Assembly (NCBI GenBank): GCA_003116875.1
Contig: BCKT01000004.1
Coordinates: 4,845-68,844 of the forward strand
Direction: 5' to 3'
DNA length: 64,000 nucleotides
DNA from: Takashimella koratensis
Taxonomy: Eukaryota; Basidiomycota; Tremellomycetes; Trichosporonales; Tetragoniomycetaceae
Shown piece after piece: positions 1 to 12,292 of this stretch. The position numbers and the translations under genes were made by a program. Positions within the stretch are counted from its first letter, which is position 1. The number at the start of each line of letters is the position of its first letter. The notes under the pieces were generated by a model, which was not told the DNA's origin, ran no database searches, and saw only the letters and a program-made list of their open reading frames with translations.

Positions 1-20
1 GGGGGGGGGGGGGGGGGGGG
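1..20. other. homopolymer G run at window start
   Basis: The first 20 bases are all G. This is more likely a sequencing, tailing or contig-end artefact than biology, because a C-rich, N-containing tract of similar character occurs at about 26.71 kb. The following 630 bases hold no gene I can support; the short reading frames there have no recognisable content. Confidence 0.6.
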
Positions 21-818
21 AAGTGCTGCGCTATTGTGAAAGAGGATGGAGAACAAACATGCACCCTTCGATCATGCCTAGGAATCGCAAGACGTCTGCT
101 GTGAAGGAGCGCATCCAATCGTAAAGCCTCGACAAGCATAAACTCTTCCTCATCTTCAAAGGCAAGGTTGCGGTGGCAAGCTTCTCAAGATACTTGGGCA
201 CCCTCTCTCTCTCTCTTTCACTCTCCATGGTCGTAAGTTTGGCAGGTATGCATGCGCTCGTCCCCTCCCGGGACGAGTAGAGCGGAAACTATCAATCTTC
301 AGACAAGGCAGTCGGACCAGGGGAGGCCGCAGCTATCCCAACTACCAGCCCGTACCAGGGCTAGTCAGCAGAAAACTAAACAAAGAAGACCAACGCTGGA
401 TCGGTGGGAGGGCGTTTCGGAAACGTTGCTCGAGGGTGTAGAGGGTCGACAAGGTGAAGAGTACGATGGTCCATCGAACGGTCTGCCTTTTCCCCTGTTC
501 GGATCCCCTCACGTGACCCGTTATCAGCTAGAAACCGATACTTGAGCACGCGCGCAGCACATAACACCACAAGAGCATGTTAAACGACAGCGACGTGCGA
601 GTCAAGCCACCGGCTCGCCGGTTCTTGCCAAGATACCGCGGTTCATATACAGTGTGTGGCCAAAAATACCTGCGCGTCGTGATGAAAACCCGACTATCCT
701 TTGTACATCTCCAGTCCTATATTAAGTGTATGCAAGCCTTGTACTTCATTCTGGATACCGTGCAAATGAGGAGATGCTGCTGTGTTAGCATTGAAGAGCT
801 GACACTCACCTTCAGTAC

Positions 819-1290
819 TTGGTAGGTCCTCCCCTGGCCTTATCCACAGCTTTCACTCGCTTGTCCATCCCCGTGATAATCCTATCAATGTCTTCCTGTG
901 GAATGCAGCTCCACTCCTCCTTGGCAGCCTCTACAAGCTCCTCACGACTGGTGGGAGACCGAGGTTGTGCAGAGATGCGTTGCTTGAGGATTTCCCAGAT
1001 GTTCTCAATTGGCTTCAAGTCTGGAGAAGAAGGGGGGTGGGTAACAAACATGAAGTCAAGCTCCAAAGCTCTGCCACGCGCCACCTTGCCAGTGTGCACC
1101 TTGGCATTGTCCTCCACAATGGCAGCGGCCGCGACCCTTGCGGTCCCGGTTGCTCCCCGTTTTGGCCTTGCGCTTGACAGCAGCGCGGATGGTATTGGGT
1201 GCAACCCCATGGAGCTTGGCAGCCTCGGTAGTTCCAATCAGGCGGTAAGCCTGAACAAACAGAGCTCGCTGCTCTTCCGAGTACCCAGTC
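819..1290 (-). pseudogene. Tc1-type transposase remnant
   Basis: The minus strand encodes two transposase pieces in different frames. The upstream piece (about 1290-1155) has the N-terminal helix-turn-helix look of Tc1 proteins, with a GTTEAAKLHGVAPNTI-like stretch. The downstream piece (about 1135-819) has the C-terminal catalytic signature, VEDNAKVH followed by PPSSPDLKPIENIWE, giving the second aspartate and the final acidic residue of the DDE/DDD triad. The segment that should hold the first catalytic aspartate is missing and the frame changes between the pieces. The enzyme is therefore inactive; the copy could move only if an intact relative acts in trans. Confidence 0.85.
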
Positions 1291-1406
1291 ATGCCAATGG
1301 GGTGATGTGATGAAGGAGAGCTTGGCAAGCATGTAAACAATCCATAGGGACACCGGGCAAGGTAAACAACGCGTACAGGTGTGATGGGACATGATCATGA
1401 CAGGAT

Positions 1407-1450
1407 CACGACGCCATCACGACGCCATCACGACGCCATCACGACGCCAT
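1407..1450. repeat. 11-bp tandem repeat, 4 copies
   Basis: Four perfect copies of CACGACGCCAT run from 1407 to 1450, inside the Tc1 element next to its right terminal repeat. They may be replication slippage or a subterminal transposase-binding array; I cannot tell which. Confidence 0.9.
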
Positions 1451-1724
1451 CAAACGATCAAAACGCAGGTAATTTTGGCCGCACACTGTATAACCAGGCC
1501 TTGAATATTCTATGAGCGAGCGCATTCCAACCTTCCACAGGCGGATACGATGCACGATAACTGGGACGACCACACTCGGACGCATCATGCTGTGAAATGA
1601 CTGACGACTTGTAGGTGACTCTTCACCGTTTCTTTCATTGTAGTTCTTCTAAACCCATACATCTATCCCTGTCATCCCCGACGTCTACAGAAAGGAGCAC
1701 ATGTCCGTTTGGTCCAGCTCCGAG

Positions 1725-2040
1725 AGCTAGACCGGAGTAAATCGCTCCGATTGAGTATGCTCAAACTTGTTCATGGCCTGAATGTCAGCGGGAAGTGCAC
1801 GACAGGTGCTCACGCTGTCTGAGATGACGGCGACCTTTGCATAGCTCATTTGCCAGGCGAGAACTGCGTAGGACGAGGCACCGAGGACCAGGACATCCGA
1901 ATCGCTGAGTTCGCATACATTGGCAATGTCATTCCCACTGTCGACCTGAGAGTATATGAGCGGCTAGACTTGTAGATGACTCACTATCTCATGTTCAAAC
2001 TTGAAGTTTGTTCTCGCCGATTCAGGGATAACCTCTTATT
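1725..2040 (-). pseudogene. 3' remnant of a glycosyltransferase-like gene
   Basis: On the minus strand two exons join across a canonical intron at about 1957-1995 (gtgagt to ctcag). They read out a C-terminal stretch including NDIANVCELSDSDVLVLGAS and YAVLAWQMSYAKVAVIS before a stop near 1725. The pattern 'L...SD.LV.G.SS......A..S' resembles the sugar-nucleotide-binding C-terminus of fucosyltransferase-like and other GT-B enzymes, but the exact family is not recognised. Upstream in this frame there is a stop near 2045 and no start or further exon was found before the promoter of the divergent transporter gene. I read it as a truncated gene; a missed upstream intron is the alternative. Confidence 0.45.
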
Positions 2041-2318
2041 ATGCAGAGGACGACGCGCCCGAAGTCAGGGAAGTGATTTGGGGGGAACAAAAAGTGAACG
2101 TGAGGAAAGTCTCGTTGGTGCCAGGGCTAGGAATTTTTGCGGATCTGAGTAAATCGAGTGTTCACTTCCGCACGTGTCGGAAAGTTCTGGGCCTCGGACG
2201 CGACTTGTCGCTCAGACCCACACCCCAAGTTGCATTTAAAAGATACCCTTCCCATCAAACATCTCTTCTTCTCATCACTCGCCGCCATGACAGTTGATCA
2301 AACGACAAGAAAACTTCA

Positions 2319-3490
2319 GAATGGCAGGTGGTGAGTTTATCAACCTTGTGTACAAGCTAAGTTAAACAGGTGGGCGTAGTCGTCTTCTACCTCGTTGCGG
2401 CACTATTGGTAAGCTCCCGACGCGTTGTCGAGCTCATGTCAGATGGTTACCGTCAACAAATGGGTCTTGAACTCGACCGCGCTCCCCATTTCTTTCTTAT
2501 TCTGCCAACTCATCATCGCTGTCATTCTACTGTTTATCTGTCATCGACTCGGGTTCATGGTCATTCCACCATTTGAACTTGCGACAGCTGAACAATTATG
2601 GCCCATGGTGGCCGTGAACGTTCTCGGCTTGGTATTCAACAACCTCTGTCTTCAATACGTCGACGCTTCGTTCTACCAGATTGCTCGTGGCCTGGTCCTC
2701 CCAATCACCGTCGCTTTGGCGTTTGCGTTCCACCAATCTCCACCATCGCCATTGGCTTTGGCATGTCTTGTCACCATCACCGTCGGCTTCGTCATCGGAG
2801 TGCTTCTTGACCACCACTCGAGCAATCTCAAGGGCGGTTATTCTTTGTAAGTCGAGGGCCACTTTGCTCGCTAATAGCACAGCATCGGTATTGTCTTCGG
2901 TTTACTCTCATCGTGCACTACGGCTTTCCACTCGATCGTTATCAAGATGACTCTTCCACATGTCGACAACTCGGTGGTAGCTATGGCTTGGTACTCCAAC
3001 CTGCTATCGTCAATCGCCATCCTGCCTCTCATTCTTGTCGGAGGCGAAGTGCCAAAGCTCATTGAGATGATTGCGGTCCCTGCTCAACTGGGCGTGTTTG
3101 TATGGGGATCTCTCCTCACGGTGAGCATCTACTCCCAATATCGCTAACTCCTAGGGATTTTTCGGGTTCTTGATCTGCATCGCAGGCTTCTTATCCATCA
3201 AAGTGACATCCCCAGTAACGCATATGGTCTCCTCCGCCGCTCGTGGAGTCATTCAAACCGTCATCTCCGTCCTTCTCTTTGGTGACGTGATCCCAGGTGA
3301 GTTCCTAGCAAATCAAGAGGCTGACCAAGTTAGGCCTCGCGCGAGCTCCATCTTCGTCATCACTGTCGCATCATGTGTCTATGTCTATGTCAAGCATGAA
3401 GAGGCAAAGCCCGCTGCGGTTCCGACCAAAGAGGAGCAGGTTCCATTGGCTTCGAGGACTTCGGGCGAGGGTGACAGGGAGGAGGTTTAA
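2319..3490 (+). CDS. GDP-fucose-type nucleotide-sugar transporter (copy 1)
   Basis: This is a multi-pass drug/metabolite-superfamily transporter of the SLC35C1 GDP-fucose class, expected to exchange GDP-fucose for GMP in the Golgi membrane. My exon model is 2319-2328, 2362-2408, 2443-2846, 2883-3120, 3155-3296, 3330-3490, giving 333 residues. Diagnostic stretches are VNKWVLN, LCLQYVDASFYQIARGLVLP and PVTHMVSSAARGVIQT, followed by a cytosolic Lys/Glu-rich tail. All introns are 33-36 bases. The start is uncertain: ATG 2319 works only with a 33-base intron ending AAG; ATG 2285 does not join in frame. Copy 2 lies at 10.8-12.0 kb on the other strand. Its proximity to the GDP-fucose synthesis genes supports the substrate, which is inferred rather than proven. 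Confidence 0.85.
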
Positions 3491-3723
3491 ACTCGCATAG
3501 ATTTAGATGTATGGGGTTGTTACCGTCCGCTGGGTACCGGGTGCACTTATCTACTGTTATCGGTGGGGGTTCTCAGTCCTATGGCTCTCAGCACGAGACA
3601 AGGCGATTCTCTCCTTGGACCTCCACCGCTACGCGGGGTTTGTTGGCGACAAAACGCCCCCGCGATTGCTGGATATTTCGAGTTGGCTACCCATCAATTG
3701 ATGTAGGTAATCTTTGACAGCGG
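3491..3723. other. intergenic, nothing recognised
   Basis: This is the 3' flank of transporter copy 1. It contains only short frames without recognisable protein signal. Confidence 0.5.
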
Positions 3724-4161
3724 GGTCTGGCGCGTACCCCTTCTGGGAGGGGCACGTACTTTTTTCTAATGACTTTTTTTTCTAAGTTTCTAATTGCAGA
3801 TCTTCCCACGCAGATCCTCAGCAAAAATTACAATGTTTTCATGCATGCAGCTGGTCCAGGCAGCCACTGGGATGCACAACTAGTGATCTCTCAAATTTCA
3901 AGCAATAATACAATGAACTTGATAAGGAAGATGCGTCAACACTGGACAAGAATTTGTAAACAAATCCCTTGTGAAGTTCCTTGAAAGTAATAGGAAATTC
4001 TGGGATTTTGTAATGAAATTTGTGGTCAAGTTGGCAGTTGCAGTTTATAATAGGAGTCGTAATGAGTTTGGAAAGCTAATGAAGGGTTTGTAATAAACAC
4101 TGGAAAGAAAATTTCCACTGGAAATTCACGCGCCCCTCCCAGAGGGGGTACGCGCCAGACC
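3724..4161. mobile_element. MITE-like element with long terminal inverted repeats
   Basis: The left end (about 3724-3756) and the right end (about 4129-4161) are near-perfect inverted repeats of about 30 bases. The left reads GGTCTGGCGCGTACCCC, then a C/T-rich step and GGGAGGGGC; the right is its reverse complement with two or three mismatches. The roughly 380 bases between are AT-rich, unlike their surroundings, and encode nothing recognisable. No clear target duplication is visible. Size and structure fit a non-autonomous DNA transposon of unknown superfamily. Confidence 0.7.
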
Positions 4162-4191
4162 TTTTTGTCTAATTTTTCCCAAATACGGGCC

Positions 4192-4227
4192 GAAATTTCA
4201 GGGCCTGTACCCTGCCCGCTTCAGGGA
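4192..4227. promoter_or_regulatory. candidate upstream motif of the GT18-like gene
   Basis: GAAATTTCAGGG at 4192-4203 is followed by CTTCAGGGA at about 4219-4227, 200-230 bases before the start at 4423. The identical 12-mer recurs at 8762-8773 between the O-fucosyltransferase and GDP-mannose dehydratase genes. Regulatory meaning is a hypothesis. Confidence 0.3.
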
Positions 4228-4422
4228 TATTCTCTATGCCGCCCGCCGAATGATTCACCTGCTAGGAACCAAGAGCGCATGCTTGTCCCCTTTTGCGCCC
4301 GCCCATACGCGAACAATAGGCGTGGGAGCGGGTTGGCGAGCGATCACCAGGAGAGTTGAATAATAGAAGCATGAACTTCTCCTCATTCCCCTGTTTTTTT
4401 ACAAGACCATCATTCTGCAACC

Positions 4423-6517
4423 ATGGCCTCCATGTTGAACGACGACGAGGCATCGGCGGACCACGTCCCGCTGCTCCACTTGACCAACAACGGCGGCCAT
4501 GACGCTTTTGATGACCGTTCTCATCCGCGACGCAGCAAATCATCGTTGGGCCGAGGTCGACGATTGTTCCGCCTGCCGTCCCTCAATTGGAAGACGATCC
4601 TCGGCGGTATCGTCGTCACCTTCGCCATGCTCTATTGGTCTGCTAAAAGCTACCACCCGGAGACCGCGGCAGAAAGACATACGCGATTGGATAGATGGGC
4701 ACGAGTGCGCATGCTGAATGAGATGCTGGATAACTATTATCCTCCAATGTAGGTATCAAGCCCCTTGTCAAGCTCAAACTCATCCCACTTAGTTACCCCC
4801 AAGGCGGACGCATTTTCAACAGACCTCCCATGGATCGGCTTATGGACTGTCTCGAGCACAACACGTGTAATCCCTCGGAACTCAACATTGTTATCCTTGG
4901 TTCCGGCCATTTTGGTGAGTAATCATCCAGCAAAGAAACGACTAAATCCATTTCTAGCAAACTCTTTGCTCGGGTCTGTCTCTGGAGAAGACATCTGGTG
5001 CGTTGTGCCCATGAACACATCTTTCAACTAGTCCAGTCTGACCTTGTCTAGGGCCCTGTCCTCGATAGAAGTAATGACTGCGTTAAACTATACCTTGCTC
5101 CACGTGTACGGACACATGGAGATCCTCGCCATTTATCAACATCTTCCCGATATGGTCAAGATCGTCATTTGGGAACCGGCCAGTCTGACCAGCTGTTTTG
5201 CGAGAAACAACGAAACTTGGCAGGATGTCGACAATGGAGCAGCGTCGGAATGGCAGCGTGGGACCAAAGGGTGCATGAAAACCAGGGAGTTTCCCGAAGG
5301 CATCCCTTTACACAAGAGCTTTGCGTTACACTTTTGGCTTGGCCCTGCTACACCGCTCGGGAAGCAGTGGACGCTCTCGCCTGAAGATTACAAACAATTC
5401 ACCCATGACGAGGGTAACTACTATATAGGTGAGCATGATGCCTACGCGTTTGCTGATCCCTCTCTTTTAGGCTATCAACTCGAAGCTCACTGCGGGAAAC
5501 AAAAAGTCTACACGCCGGCAGAAAGAAACCACAACTCGCTTGTTTTGGCCAAAAACCCTTTCATCTTTGCTTACACGACTTCGGCTTGGTATCATATGCT
5601 CAAACCTGTGGCCGACTCGATCGAGCCGGCTTATGACAGAACGGCTGGGCGTGTCGTTCCGTTCGAGTTCATTTCGACCGCGGGCGACCCTGGCGTTGAG
5701 ATTGATGAGCCAGGAGTGAACTCCATGGGGCGGCTCCCGAGAGACGAGTGGTTGGAAGTTCTCGCTCGAAGCAAGATGATGGTGTGTAGTTCTGAAAGAG
5801 TGCAAGACTGACTCATTCTTTCAGCTTGGTCTGGGTGGACCGCAGCATTCACCTTCACGTATGTCTTCTCCGGTCATTATCCCTCTGAATGCTGACCTTG
5901 ATTTCAGCGTACGGTGCCCTTTGCGTCGGTTAGTACTAATTTGCATTCGTCTACATATGCTCATTCATTAATCAGGCGTGCCTTTCCTCAACGTGTGAGT
6001 GTGGTTACAAGAGGGCGGGACAATGTTAACAGCGTATAAAGTATATTGGATTGGGACCGCACCGACCCTTGGAACAAGACACACTGGGTTGCACAGCAAG
6101 GCGGTTTAACCTTGTTCGACCCTCCATATGTCTATAACGTTGTAGGTATATGACGTTGGGTTGAAGGTTACAAAACTGACTACACCAACTACAGCACAAA
6201 GGTGACGAAGAAGGGCTACGCAAAGCTGTGCATGCGGCGGTCGATCATCCCATTGGACGTTTCATTCGTATGTCATCTTTGATCGATGCGTCGATGATCG
6301 GAGGAACGCTAACAAGCTCCTATTTTCAGCACCGCGCATGACGTTTGAATCTGTCAAGGAGCGACACAAGCAGTTGGTCGAGACCGATCACCTGCCGGCT
6401 GCGCGAGCTTATGTTGACCTGAATTACGGCGGGCCGGAAAACGTGAGTTGTGGCCAGTCTTTGGTCTAAAACGAAGAGCTGATCTTTGGGTAGTTTGAGT
6501 GGTTGTTATTGGACTAG
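4423..6517 (+). CDS. GT18/MGAT5-like glycosyltransferase, type II membrane protein
   Basis: Twelve exons give 519 residues: 4423-4748, 4793-4914, 4958-4997, 5052-5428, 5471-5781, 5825-5858, 5908-5928, 5976-5994, 6042-6141, 6195-6267, 6330-6442, 6494-6517. A cytosolic tail precedes one membrane segment near residue 63 (ILGGIVVTFAMLYW), as in Golgi type II enzymes. The catalytic part resembles glycosyltransferase family 18 (the MGAT5 beta-1,6-GlcNAc transferase family): LNIVILGSGHF, EDIWALSSIEVMTALNYT, YYIGYQLE, LGLGGPQHSPSPYGALCVGV followed by FLNVILDWDRTDPWNKTHW, then a short C-terminal tail. The glycine-rich LGLG...P motif and the acid-rich C-terminus match the family's nucleotide-sugar site. 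Donor and acceptor in fungi are not known to me. The 42-base intron 5429-5470 would read through in frame if retained. Confidence 0.8.
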
Positions 6518-6722
6518 TCGTTGTGGTTGTTGGAGGCGATCTTCTGTAGTTTATAGCCTGAATATAGAGAAGGAGTGCTTAACAATTCGATGCCTTGCAC
6601 TGGTACATGAAACGAAGGAAGTTGGTGCATTGAAGATCTCCATGCTCTGAAGATTGGGAAAGGACGCGACAACACTCTTGGCAAAATTGACTGTAGCAGT
6701 GTGCCGGCGAAGATACCAGTGC

Positions 6723-8519
6723 CTAGTATGGCCACACCCATCCCTGGGGCGCATGACTGGATTCGGCCATGAGCACGGCGGTGCCCGACTGCAAATCAAG
6801 AACACGACGATACGCAACCATGCTCACTGGAGGTGGTAAGCGGCTTAAAACTGAGTTCAACTCACTTGTGCTGCCAGAGATACCGACGAATGCCCGAGCA
6901 GAGGATAACATCACCGAGTCGAGGAGAGCCGGGTACCTGACACGAGTTCAGCACAGCCATGTCGTTACACTCACCATGGCCCCAAACGCTGTACAGTCTG
7001 CTCTTTGACGTGGTCGACAATATAGAATCCTTTCATCATGAGGAGAGTTTCACTGCAAAGGTCAGCTGAAGCGTAAATGGTCTTGGCTCACATCCACTCC
7101 GGATCTGTCTCATCGGTGGTCACAAGGATGTGCGAAACCGTAATCCCGCGATCTCTCTTGAGCTCCTCGATGAGCTGAGATACAACGTATGCGTAGTCTC
7201 TAGGGGTGAGATGCTTCCAGCCTTCGCCAATGTCTAGTGATGCGGGTGTCAGCTACAGAACACCAGGAAGCAAGGAAAAAACTCACCCGTTCGTCGAATA
7301 TGAATCGCAGCGTACTGAGTCTTCAGTATATGAAGCATGATAGACGACTTACCGGAGGCAAAGCAGAATCAGGAGAGAGACCAAAAGTTCGGTGGAGAAG
7401 GTCTGCAGCGAGCTCGCGCATGCGAGGCGTGAAGCGAATGTACCTGCCAACAGTGTTCCAAGCACCAAGGCCACCCATACGATCTTGCCAATGGGCATGG
7501 CCGGGTGTCCAGACGGGGAAGAAGGTGGTGTCAAAACAAGCGACATGATCCTCGGGGTCGACCGTCGGTGGTGTGAGGTGGTTGTTTTGCAAGATATCGA
7601 GCGAGGATTCGTATTTCTGGTATGGTCTACCGGGAGCAACCAAGTGAGCCATCCTGACAGCCAGTGGCTGGACAAAGTTGTTCTCGTAGTAAACTTCGTA
7701 AGGCATCGGGGTGAAATCAAAGGCTGTTCGTGTGAGCAACGTCAATCCGATGCCACTTACTCAGCCCATGTGCGTTGGGCGCATACTCGGGATGACCGTA
7801 AAACCCCTCGTACTGACTCCAACAGCCCAAAGTCTCGGGCTCCGGCTCCTCGCTGTACAAGCATTCCGAATCGTGTCCATTCGGCTTGCAACCCGTGTAC
7901 ACCTCAACGTCAGAGCCCATCTCCGCCTTGAGCTCATCCAATTCAATGATGGGCAAGTCGTGCAAGGACCTCGACAAGAATGGGAGGTCAAAGATCTCCG
8001 ATACGGGCAGGTACTTTGCCGCGTCGCCGAGATGGAAGTTTGGCAAGAATGGGGGAACAATGGGGATACGACCACTCAAAAACGCAATGTAAATAACTTG
8101 AGGCGGTCAGCTGAGCCAAGGATGGTCACTCACGTCCTTCAAAGTCAATGACCTAGCGTTGTTAGCAATTGCAGTCGCCCTATCCCACCTGATTGGTCCA
8201 TCTAAAGTCAGCGCAGCTTTGAAACATGCACTCACCCATCCTTGTAATAAGTGGTAAGGTAATGCCTGTCCGGACGGAGATTGGTTTTGAAAGACGCCCT
8301 GGGCCCATGAGAGGCCAGCGCGTCGGCACTCAGCGACTGAGTCGGCAGCAGTGAATGATCAAAGTGCCCAGCACTTCTGTCCTTGGGCGAAAAACTAGTC
8401 GGCCAAAGGGCAAGCGCTAAGCCGATCACGCAGGACGACAGGAGAGTCATGATGACTCGTCGTCCGTACGTTGAAGCCGCCATGTTGGGCGATCCAGGTC
8501 GAGAGTGGCCAGAGCTCAT
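6723..8519 (-). CDS. O-fucosyltransferase-superfamily protein (GDP-fucose-dependent)
   Basis: Ten minus-strand exons give 483 residues: 8519-8236, 8201-8189, 8152-8134, 8096-7761, 7723-7353, 7320-7287, 7233-7092, 7052-6975, 6936-6866, 6826-6723. The N-terminus has one membrane anchor (VIMTLLSSCVIGLALALW), so a Golgi type II enzyme is likely. Family marks are YYKDGWTNQVIDFEG near the start of the catalytic domain, LIYIAFLSGRIPIVPPFLP, the HIRRTDIG motif (the HxR donor site of POFUT/FUT8-like folds), HILVTTDETDPEW, and FVGISGSTMSMVAYRRV near the end. These match the GDP-fucose protein O-fucosyltransferase superfamily; acceptor unknown. It is divergent from GDP-mannose dehydratase 714 bases away, so both genes of donor making and donor use share one promoter region. 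Exons of 13 and 19 bases are notable. Confidence 0.85.
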
Positions 8520-9233
8520 GGCGAAGGTGTGTTCAATGAGAGATCTTCTTCCACTTCGTGATGATATCAACCGTCGGTCGTCACAGCTAACTTCTCGGCT
8601 TTGGAGGCTCTACACTGGAACAAAAAAAAAAAAAAAAAAAAAAAAAAACCTATCTGGTGTCGCGCGCGCGTGAATTGGCTTTTACTGTACATCGCGTCAA
8701 ACTTCAACGGTGAGACTTCTAACCTAAATCCTGAGTTTTGTATGAACCGAATAGCTCGCGAGAAATTTCAGGGAAGATGCCTGAGTGAGCCGCGAAAAAC
8801 GTCAGGAAATTTCCTCTAGGTCACCCAATTTTATCTGAACGACAGTTGCACCCCGAATCAGCTGCTATCGGGCAGGGGAAACTGCGAAGAAGTGATTCCG
8901 ATTTAAAAACGTTTGCAGTCGCCGTTCGCGCACTCCAAAGAGGGTTCTTGAAAGCCTGGCTCGAGGCAAAACCTCCTCTCAGGAAACATTTACCTGAATC
9001 AGGTCAAAGATTTTCAGCTCCAACCTCCCGACGATAAGCTACTTTCGGGACCCGAGCTGCCACGTCTGTCCAAAACGCGTGAAGAGGCGTCGTGCGGACG
9101 CGAGGGGGGTTTGGGGGGTCTGACACCCCCACCCCTCTCCCAATAAAGAGACCACCCTTGTTCGCGCCGCTACCCATCTCATCTCTTTCAATCTTCTTGT
9201 CTCGTGCCAATTGAAATTCTTCAAACATCCATT
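8520..9233. promoter_or_regulatory. divergent promoter region: O-fucosyltransferase / GDP-mannose dehydratase
   Basis: This 714-base gene-free interval lies between two divergent starts. It contains a run of about 26 A at 8622-8648, the 12-mer GAAATTTCAGGG at 8762-8773, a palindromic GGAAATTTCC at 8805-8814, and a G-rich/C-rich stretch at about 9103-9140. Shared regulation is inferred from the arrangement. Confidence 0.45.
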
Positions 9234-10631
<1,398 letters not shown>

Positions 10632-10754
10632 AGCGCACGGTAGTTTAACAATTCCTTTTGTTTTCCGTAGATTCATGTCACCACTATGAAAACCGTTTGG
10701 CCGAAAGTTGTTATTCAGTGATTGCATTAAACTCTAAACCATAAGAACTCTACA

Positions 10755-11988
10755 TCAAAGGGTTGATTTCGATTTTTCAATGGATTCGTCAACTTCCGTA
10801 GAAGAGTGAACCAACTCGTGTCGTTCCTCGGGGATCTCTTTAACCGCTGGTTTTTGCTTCTGCTCTTCGTGCTTGACGGACACATATGTACACGAAGCCA
10901 CGGTGATGATAAAGATGGAACCGGCCCGTGCCCTGGGGACGTTAGAGCTGCTTTTCACAAAGCTCACCTTGAGATGACATCGCCAAACAGAATGACGGAG
11001 AGAATGGTCTGAATGACGCCTCGAGCTGCCGAGGAGACCATGTGGGTCACGGGCGAAGTAACCTTAATGGACATGAATCCTGCAACGCAAATGAGGAAGC
11101 CGAAGACACCCTACAATCAGCGTGATCAACAGATGACCCACCGTGATCAATGACCCCCAGATGAAGATGCGAAGCTGGTTCGCATCATTGCCAAGCTCAA
11201 GAAGCGGACTCAGCTCCCCAGCAATGGCAATCATGGGCAACATGGCAATCGCTGAAAAGAGATTGGAGTACCAGGCAAGGTGAATGACCGAGTTGTCGAC
11301 GGTAGGAAGACACGACTTGATGACTATGGAATGAACGGCTGTAGTGCATGAAGAGAGCAAGCCGAACACGACGCCAATGCTTATCGTCAGCCCACTAAGT
11401 CGTTGATTCACTCACAATGAGAACCCTTCTTTTGGAATACTGCTCTTTGAATCGAGTGTAACTCCAACGAGGAAACCGACAGTGATTGCCGCGCAGCAGG
11501 CAAACGCAAGAGGTGAGGGGGGAGCATGATGCAGTCCCAAAGCCAATCCGACAGTAATGGGAAGTACAAGACCGCGGGCGATCTGATAGAAGGATGCGTC
11601 CACGTATTGAAGGCATAGGTTATTGAAGACGAGGCCGAGGACGTTGACAGCGATCAACGGCCGCAGCTTGATGCCAATAGACCAGTCCAGTCGAGGAAGG
11701 TTAATCAACCGAACCGCATGACACAACAGCAAGAGTATAACAGCTATCACCAGCTGGCAAAAGAGGAACGAGACGGGAAGGGCCGCAGAGTTCAAGACCC
11801 ATTTGTTCACGGTGACCATCTCCCAAAATTAGCCACGTCGCATGATCTACACGCTCACCATCAGAGCTGCTACCAAGTAGAAGACCACGACGGCTAGCTG
11901 ATATCGTCAGTCTACCTAGCATAACCTCTGATCTACGTACCACTTTGAGCTCTGAGGCTCGAGTAGACTCTGTCTTTGAAGCCGACAT
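10755..11988 (-). CDS. GDP-fucose-type nucleotide-sugar transporter (copy 2)
   Basis: This is a paralogue of the transporter at 2.3-3.5 kb and shares VTVNKWVLN, LCLQYVDASFYQIARGLVLP and the exon layout. The first coding exon (11988-11941, ending ELKV) is followed by a 39-base exon reading LAVVVFYLVAALM, then the long exon starting MVTVNKW at about 11819. The tail is Lys/Glu-rich and ends in SKSTL at the stop 10755-10757. About ten membrane segments are expected; it should sit in the Golgi membrane and supply GDP-fucose. It converges on GDP-mannose dehydratase (123 bases apart) and diverges from GDP-fucose synthase (304 bases apart), so it sits exactly between the two biosynthetic genes. Specificity is inferred from family and position. 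Confidence 0.9.
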
Positions 11989-12292
11989 GTTGAAGCAAGG
12001 TGTAATGTGCAAGCTCAAGAGGGATGAACAAAGCTTTTTGACGTGCACGGTTCGTTTCAACGCGTGCGGGTCCGCGCGCCCGGGGGCACAACTCGGGATG
12101 TCCGGAATTTTCTCTCAATGACAAATTTCGTTCCTGAGTCTTTTCTAGATTTAGGGTCGTTGTCACTAGGGTTTCTCCGGACACGTCGCAACGCGCGGTA
12201 GTATCAGGGTCGTACCCCGTATTTGCACATACATACATACATAAATAAAACAAACCCCTCCTAATCTGTTCTTCCCACCTGCAATACGCAAA
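11989..12292. promoter_or_regulatory. divergent promoter: transporter copy 2 / GDP-fucose synthase
   Basis: These 304 bases separate two divergent starts. They hold a G/C-rich block (about 12,060-12,090), a GGAATTTTCTC-like element at about 12,113-12,123, and a short CATA repeat (about 12,227-12,242) shortly before the synthase start. Co-regulation is inferred. Confidence 0.45.

Larger units (their letters stand above)
650..1488 (-). mobile_element. internally deleted Tc1/mariner element
   Basis: The ends are inverted repeats of at least 27 bases: 650-676 matches the reverse complement of 1462-1488 with only a couple of mismatches, each end beginning CAGTGTG. A TA dinucleotide flanks both sides (648-649 and 1489-1490), as expected for Tc1/mariner target duplication. 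Inside, the minus strand carries remains of a transposase. At 839 bases the element is shorter than a typical autonomous Tc1 of about 1.2-1.8 kb, so it is a deletion derivative. An 11-base tandem repeat lies near the right end. Confidence 0.88.

Noticed and set aside
819..1310. 163-codon plus-strand frame over the Tc1 element
   Set aside because: It is antisense to the transposase remnant; the minus strand carries the recognisable DDE motifs.
1407..1450. tandem repeat as a CRISPR array
   Set aside because: Units are contiguous 11-mers without spacers, in a eukaryotic transposon.
2001..2297. 98-codon plus-strand frame upstream of transporter copy 1
   Set aside because: It overlaps the minus-strand glycosyltransferase remnant and the transporter promoter, and has no recognisable content.
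2285..2328. ATG at 2285 as the start of transporter copy 1
   Set aside because: None of the GT donors at 2326 or 2329 joins this frame to the following exons without a stop or frame break.
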